A DNA stretch of 64,000 bases. It comes from JBNKFV01 sp050290265 (lineage in GTDB: Bacteria > Pseudomonadota > Gammaproteobacteria > Pseudomonadales > Cellvibrionaceae). Both the position numbers and the translations under genes were made by a program. The notes under the pieces were generated by a model. It ran no database searches and had not been told where the DNA came from. It was given only the letters and a program-made list of their open reading frames with translations. Shown piece after piece: positions 60,748 through 64,000 of the stretch. The first letter of the stretch is position 1. The number at the start of each line of letters is the position of its first letter. The DNA lies in contig JBNKHI010000013.1 in assembly GCA_050290265.1 (NCBI GenBank), forward strand, positions 1-64,000, written 5' to 3'.

Positions 60748-61779
60748 ATGGATAAAACAGAACTCCTGCTGCTAGCGACTTTCGGCGCCATCGTAACTTA
60801 CTATGGCACCAAAATATTCCGGTTATTCGCAATCAACAATATGCTGCTCGATATTCCAAACCATAGGAGCTCGCACTCTCTGCCAACACCCAGTGCCGGT
60901 GGAACAGTATTCGCCACAATTATTCAGATTGTCGTCGCGACGCTATGGCTTTCCGGCAATCTACCCGACGAGCAGGCGCTGGCACTGCTCATTGGTGGAA
61001 CCCTGCTCGGAGCTTTTAGCTTTATTGATGATCGCAAACACCTGAGTAAGCGCTGGCGCTTTTCAGTACACCTACTAAGTGCAATAACGGCCCTGACATT
61101 ACTACCGGCAACTACCTGGCCCCTACCCGTCCAGCTGCAAATTAAACCGGACATGTTAGATACTACTTATTATTTGTTAACAGGCTTCGCTCTACTCTGG
61201 CTTATCAACCTGTTTAACTTTATGGACGGCATTGATGGACTGGCCATTACCGAGGCAATCTCTGTATTAACCTCAGCTTCGCTGCTGCTCTGGCTCAACC
61301 ATGAACCCTATGTATTAACGCTGTGTTTGGCACTGCCGCTGCTGGGGTTTGCGTTGCTTAATTTCCCCCCCGCAAAAATTTTTATGGGCGATACTGGCAG
61401 TACGTTTTTAGGTTACCTATTGGGAGCAACGGGCTTAATTACCGCATCACAGAGTAGTCTCAACTTGTGGTGCTGGGCTATACTCCTTGGCACATTTATT
61501 ATTGATGCAACTTATACTCTTGCTGTTCGAGTACTGACCGGACAACAATGGCGCGAAGCTCATCGCAGCCATTGCTATCAAATTCTGTCGCGCAAATTTA
61601 CAAGCCACAAAACGATAGCACTCGGCAATATAGCTATCAATGCTCTCTGGCTGCTCCCGTTAGCCGCACTCAGTCAGAAACAACCCCAATATGGCGTGTA
61701 TTTTTGTATTACGGCCTTTTTACCGCTGCTGGTATTAACAGCTGCCAGCGGCAGTGGTAAAGAAGAACGACCAAATTAA
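60748..61779 (+). CDS. Undecaprenyl-phosphate glycosyl-1-phosphate transferase, WecA/WbpL type
   Basis: Polytopic membrane enzyme that starts glycan assembly by moving a sugar-1-phosphate from a UDP-sugar onto undecaprenyl phosphate. From the ATG at 60748 (AAGGAG upstream) it has 343 residues and about ten hydrophobic segments. Family motifs: LDIPNHRSSHSLPTPSAGG, IDDRKHLSKRWRF, NLFNFMDGIDGLA (Mg-binding Asp), FPPAKIFMGDTGSTFLGYLL and the HRSHCYQ loop. It lies 4 bp after the SDR gene, so they are coupled. UppS made from this same window supplies the lipid precursor pathway. Confidence 0.92.
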   Translation: MDKTELLLLATFGAIVTYYGTKIFRLFAINNMLLDIPNHRSSHSLPTPSAGGTVFATIIQIVVATLWLSGNLPDEQALALLIGGTLLGAFSFIDDRKHLSKRWRFSVHLLSAITALTLLPATTWPLPVQLQIKPDMLDTTYYLLTGFALLWLINLFNFMDGIDGLAITEAISVLTSASLLLWLNHEPYVLTLCLALPLLGFALLNFPPAKIFMGDTGSTFLGYLLGATGLITASQSSLNLWCWAILLGTFIIDATYTLAVRVLTGQQWREAHRSHCYQILSRKFTSHKTIALGNIAINALWLLPLAALSQKQPQYGVYFCITAFLPLLVLTAASGSGKEERPN

Positions 61780-61934
61780 ATAGTTCGATTCAAGTAGCCA
61801 GTATAATTTGAGATGTTCAAGAATCAGGATAAATGCTGCTCCCCACATATTTTGACCTAGGATAACTCTCTCATTAGTGGCAAAATACCGACTGGCTCCA
61901 GTACCACCCTCTAACACAGGTAACGGCAAGGAAG

Positions 61935-63863
61935 ATGTTAAAGTTACTCCTCGAAGCATCAAGACCCACAAAACGATTTATCTCCGTTATATACGATTGC
62001 TTCGCCATTAGCCTGTCGCTTTATCTCGCATGGGCGTTACGCCTCGGGACAATATCTATCAACCCAACGATGGATGACTTTATCTGCCTCGGGATTACGC
62101 TCTTAGCATCCATTACCACATTTATCAGACTGGGACTTTATCGCGCCATACTACGGTACATGGCTCATCAGGCTGTTCTCAGCGTTCTTATAGGCGTATT
62201 TGTATCAAGCCTGACATTGGCGGCTTCAAGTTATTTTCTATCCGGGGCCAACATCCCCAAACCAGTCCCCATAATGTTTATCTTTACAGCCCTGTTCTTT
62301 GTTGGCATTCCGCGTGCAGTAATACGGAACGTCGTACAAATGCTTTACCCTAAAGGCAATATCAAAGTAGCTATCTACGGCGCAGGCACATCGGGTAATC
62401 AACTGGTTGCGTCCTTACAACAAGCTAGCGACTATCACCCTATCGCCTTTATTGACGATGACCGCAAGCTATTGGGCAGCTCTATACGAGGGCTGACTGT
62501 ATACAATCCAAAGGACATTAACCGATTAGTCGAAGCCCAAGGACTAAGCAAGGTATTCCTTGCTTTAGGGAATGCATCCAGGTCTGACAAGCAGAGAATT
62601 GTAAGGTACCTAGAGACCCTCCCAGTCCAGGTTCAAACCATCCCACCCTTCTCCGACATTATCAGCGGACGAGCGCGCCTGGAAGAATTGCGCGACATTC
62701 AGATTGAAGATTTGCTCGGGCGCGATCCTGTAGAGCCCAATCAGACTCTCATGCAAACAAACATCACCGGCAAACAGGTTATGGTCACGGGAGCGGGTGG
62801 TTCTATTGGCTCAGAGCTGAGTCGACAGATTATTCAGTATGCGCCCAAAACCCTCGTGTTATTCGAGCTCAACGAACACAATCTATATAAAATTGACGAA
62901 GAGCTCCGAAACTCAATTGCCAAGAAAAACTTAGATATAGAACTGATTCCCCTGCTGGGTTCCGTTGCCAATCAAAGGCGCCTGGAAGATGTAATGCGCA
63001 GCTTTAATATCTCTACTGTCTATCACGCAGCGGCCTATAAACACGTACCATTAGTCGAACAAAATATGGTAGAAGGGATACGCAACAACGTGTTTGGAAC
63101 ATACTACTGCGCCCAAGCTGCCATTAACGCAAGAGTTAAAACTTTTGTGCTTATCTCCACCGACAAGGCTGTTCGTCCCACCAATATTATGGGCGCCTCG
63201 AAACGCCTTGCTGAACTCGTATTGCACTCAGCGGGCCAAACTCAACGCAACACTAAATTCTGCGCCGTCAGGTTTGGCAACGTTTTAGGCTCATCAGGCT
63301 CAGTGGTACCCAAATTGCGCAAGCAGATCAAGGCTGGAGGACCTCTGACCATCACCCACCCCGAAGTCACTCGCTATTTCATGACGATTTCAGAAGCATC
63401 TCAGCTTGTTATTCAAGCTGGCGCTTTAGCAAAAGGCGGAGAGACCTACGTATTAGATATGGGTGAACCCGTACGCATCGCAGACATGGCTAAAGAGATG
63501 GTATTACTGTCAGGCCTATCACTCAAAAACGAGTCCAACCCCAAAGGCGATATAGAAATTGAATATATCGGCTTGAGACCAGGCGAAAAGCTTTATGAAG
63601 AGCTATTGATAGAAGACAATGTGATAGGAACACAGCATCCAAGAATAATGGAGGCTGCCGAGAGTACCGAGCCTGCCGAAGTATGCAATACAATTCTTGA
63701 GCAACTACAGACAGCATGCACCCAATATAACTACAAAGAACTGCATAAGATTATCATTAACGCACCGGTTGCTTATGACAAGCGCAAGGACATTGAAGAT
63801 ATTATTTACAACAAGCGCCAAATTAAAGAAAAGCCCGAACTGACAATCATCTTACAATCTTAG
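61935..63863 (+). CDS. Membrane-anchored nucleotide-sugar 4,6-dehydratase, WbpM/CapD type
   Basis: 642-residue protein for UDP-GlcNAc-derived sugar synthesis. Four N-terminal membrane helices (about residues 15-130), a first Rossmann domain (IKVAIYGAGTSGNQLVASLQ) and a C-terminal SDR domain (VMVTGAGGSIGSELSRQI; AAAYKHVPLVEQN; LISTDKAVRPTNIMGASKRL). The normal catalytic Tyr of YxxxK is replaced by Met in NIMGASK, as expected for this family. Relatives make UDP-4-keto-6-deoxy sugars for O-antigen or N-acetylquinovosamine/fucosamine. Third gene of the cluster. Confidence 0.94.
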   Translation: MLKLLLEASRPTKRFISVIYDCFAISLSLYLAWALRLGTISINPTMDDFICLGITLLASITTFIRLGLYRAILRYMAHQAVLSVLIGVFVSSLTLAASSYFLSGANIPKPVPIMFIFTALFFVGIPRAVIRNVVQMLYPKGNIKVAIYGAGTSGNQLVASLQQASDYHPIAFIDDDRKLLGSSIRGLTVYNPKDINRLVEAQGLSKVFLALGNASRSDKQRIVRYLETLPVQVQTIPPFSDIISGRARLEELRDIQIEDLLGRDPVEPNQTLMQTNITGKQVMVTGAGGSIGSELSRQIIQYAPKTLVLFELNEHNLYKIDEELRNSIAKKNLDIELIPLLGSVANQRRLEDVMRSFNISTVYHAAAYKHVPLVEQNMVEGIRNNVFGTYYCAQAAINARVKTFVLISTDKAVRPTNIMGASKRLAELVLHSAGQTQRNTKFCAVRFGNVLGSSGSVVPKLRKQIKAGGPLTITHPEVTRYFMTISEASQLVIQAGALAKGGETYVLDMGEPVRIADMAKEMVLLSGLSLKNESNPKGDIEIEYIGLRPGEKLYEELLIEDNVIGTQHPRIMEAAESTEPAEVCNTILEQLQTACTQYNYKELHKIIINAPVAYDKRKDIEDIIYNKRQIKEKPELTIILQS

Positions 63864-63885
63864 AATATGAAAACTTGAAGTTGCT

Positions 63886-64000
63886 ATGATACAAAGAAAC
63901 AAAGTCTGCGTACTTCTATCAAGCTATAACTGTAACGAATTTATATACGAACAAATAGACTCGATCCTGCATCAAATAGATGTTCAAGTTGAGATCATAA
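63886..64000 (+). CDS. Glycosyltransferase family 2 (N-terminus only)
   Basis: Open to the window edge. The 38 visible residues begin MIQRNKVCVLLSSYNCNEFI and continue YEQIDSILHQ, the typical start of GT-A/family 2 glycosyltransferases (first strand, then the SxxN nucleotide-binding turn). It follows the WbpM-like gene by 22 bp and is probably part of the same polysaccharide operon. The rest is outside the window. Confidence 0.8.
   Translation, partial: MIQRNKVCVLLSSYNCNEFIYEQIDSILHQIDVQVEII

Noticed and set aside
1..64000. CRISPR array, prophage or toxin-antitoxin locus
   Set aside because: No regularly spaced repeats, phage structural genes, integrase or small paired toxin/antitoxin ORFs were seen on either strand.

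Overview
The window is a draft-assembly segment (one run of 10 N at 7913-7922) of a gammaproteobacterial chromosome, base composition near 50% G+C by eye (not computed). Its gene set and order match Pseudomonadales/Cellvibrionales-type marine Gammaproteobacteria: the rpsB-tsf-pyrH-frr-uppS-cdsA-dxr-rseP-bamA block, a map-glnD-dapC-yffB-dapD-dapE block using the succinylase route to lysine, thrS-infC-rpmI-rplT-pheS-pheT-ihfA-merR, and a WbpV/WbpL/WbpM-like polysaccharide cluster at the right edge. The species cannot be named from the sequence alone.

Layout. 1-9502 (minus strand): translation start-up and envelope assembly genes, ending in a bamA cut by the window edge. 9878-21311 (plus): methionine aminopeptidase, the GlnD nitrogen sensor and the dap genes. 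The dap block is interrupted at 14630-18436 by an atypical endonuclease III gene, a small secreted protein, a TraT-family lipoprotein, and a decayed SixA-like histidine phosphatase gene split by about 1 kb carrying a periplasmic solute-binding protein. 21423-24208: a MetE-C-like enzyme and a DUF1326/DUF2182 pair with Cys- and Met-rich motifs. 24434-34632: exported catalase-peroxidase, PEP synthase and its regulator PpsR with a TonB receptor gene between them, and an M17 aminopeptidase. 34760-50990: a mixed housekeeping and accessory stretch (charged secreted protein, rhodanese, HI0933-type flavoprotein, diguanylate cyclase, SpmA/SpmB-like membrane protein, DUF2059, DbpA and RhlE helicases, SLC13-type transporter, TMEM165/GDT1 protein, PEP carboxylase, soluble CZB chemoreceptor, DUF805). 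51389-59616 (minus): tRNA-Pro(GGG), merR-ihfA-pheT-pheS, rplT-rpmI-infC-thrS and tRNA-Val(GAC). 59808-64000 (plus): surface polysaccharide genes running off the edge.

Functionally the conserved blocks cover translation (S2, EF-Ts, RRF, IF3, L35, L20, PheRS, ThrRS), isoprenoid, phospholipid and outer-membrane assembly (Dxr, UppS, CdsA, RseP, BamA), lysine/peptidoglycan precursor synthesis (DapC, DapD, DapE) and the PEP node (PpsA, PpsR, Ppc). Main points for a second look: the split sixA-like gene with 12-nt flanking repeats; the DUF1326/DUF2182 pair as a candidate metal-handling module; a BamA surface-loop expansion with an EF-hand-like loop; an AUC start codon for infC; a tsf gene broken only by the assembly gap, which is probably 17 nt rather than 10; and a degenerate duplication of the tRNA-Pro 3' flank. 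No CRISPR array, prophage, transposase or rRNA was seen.
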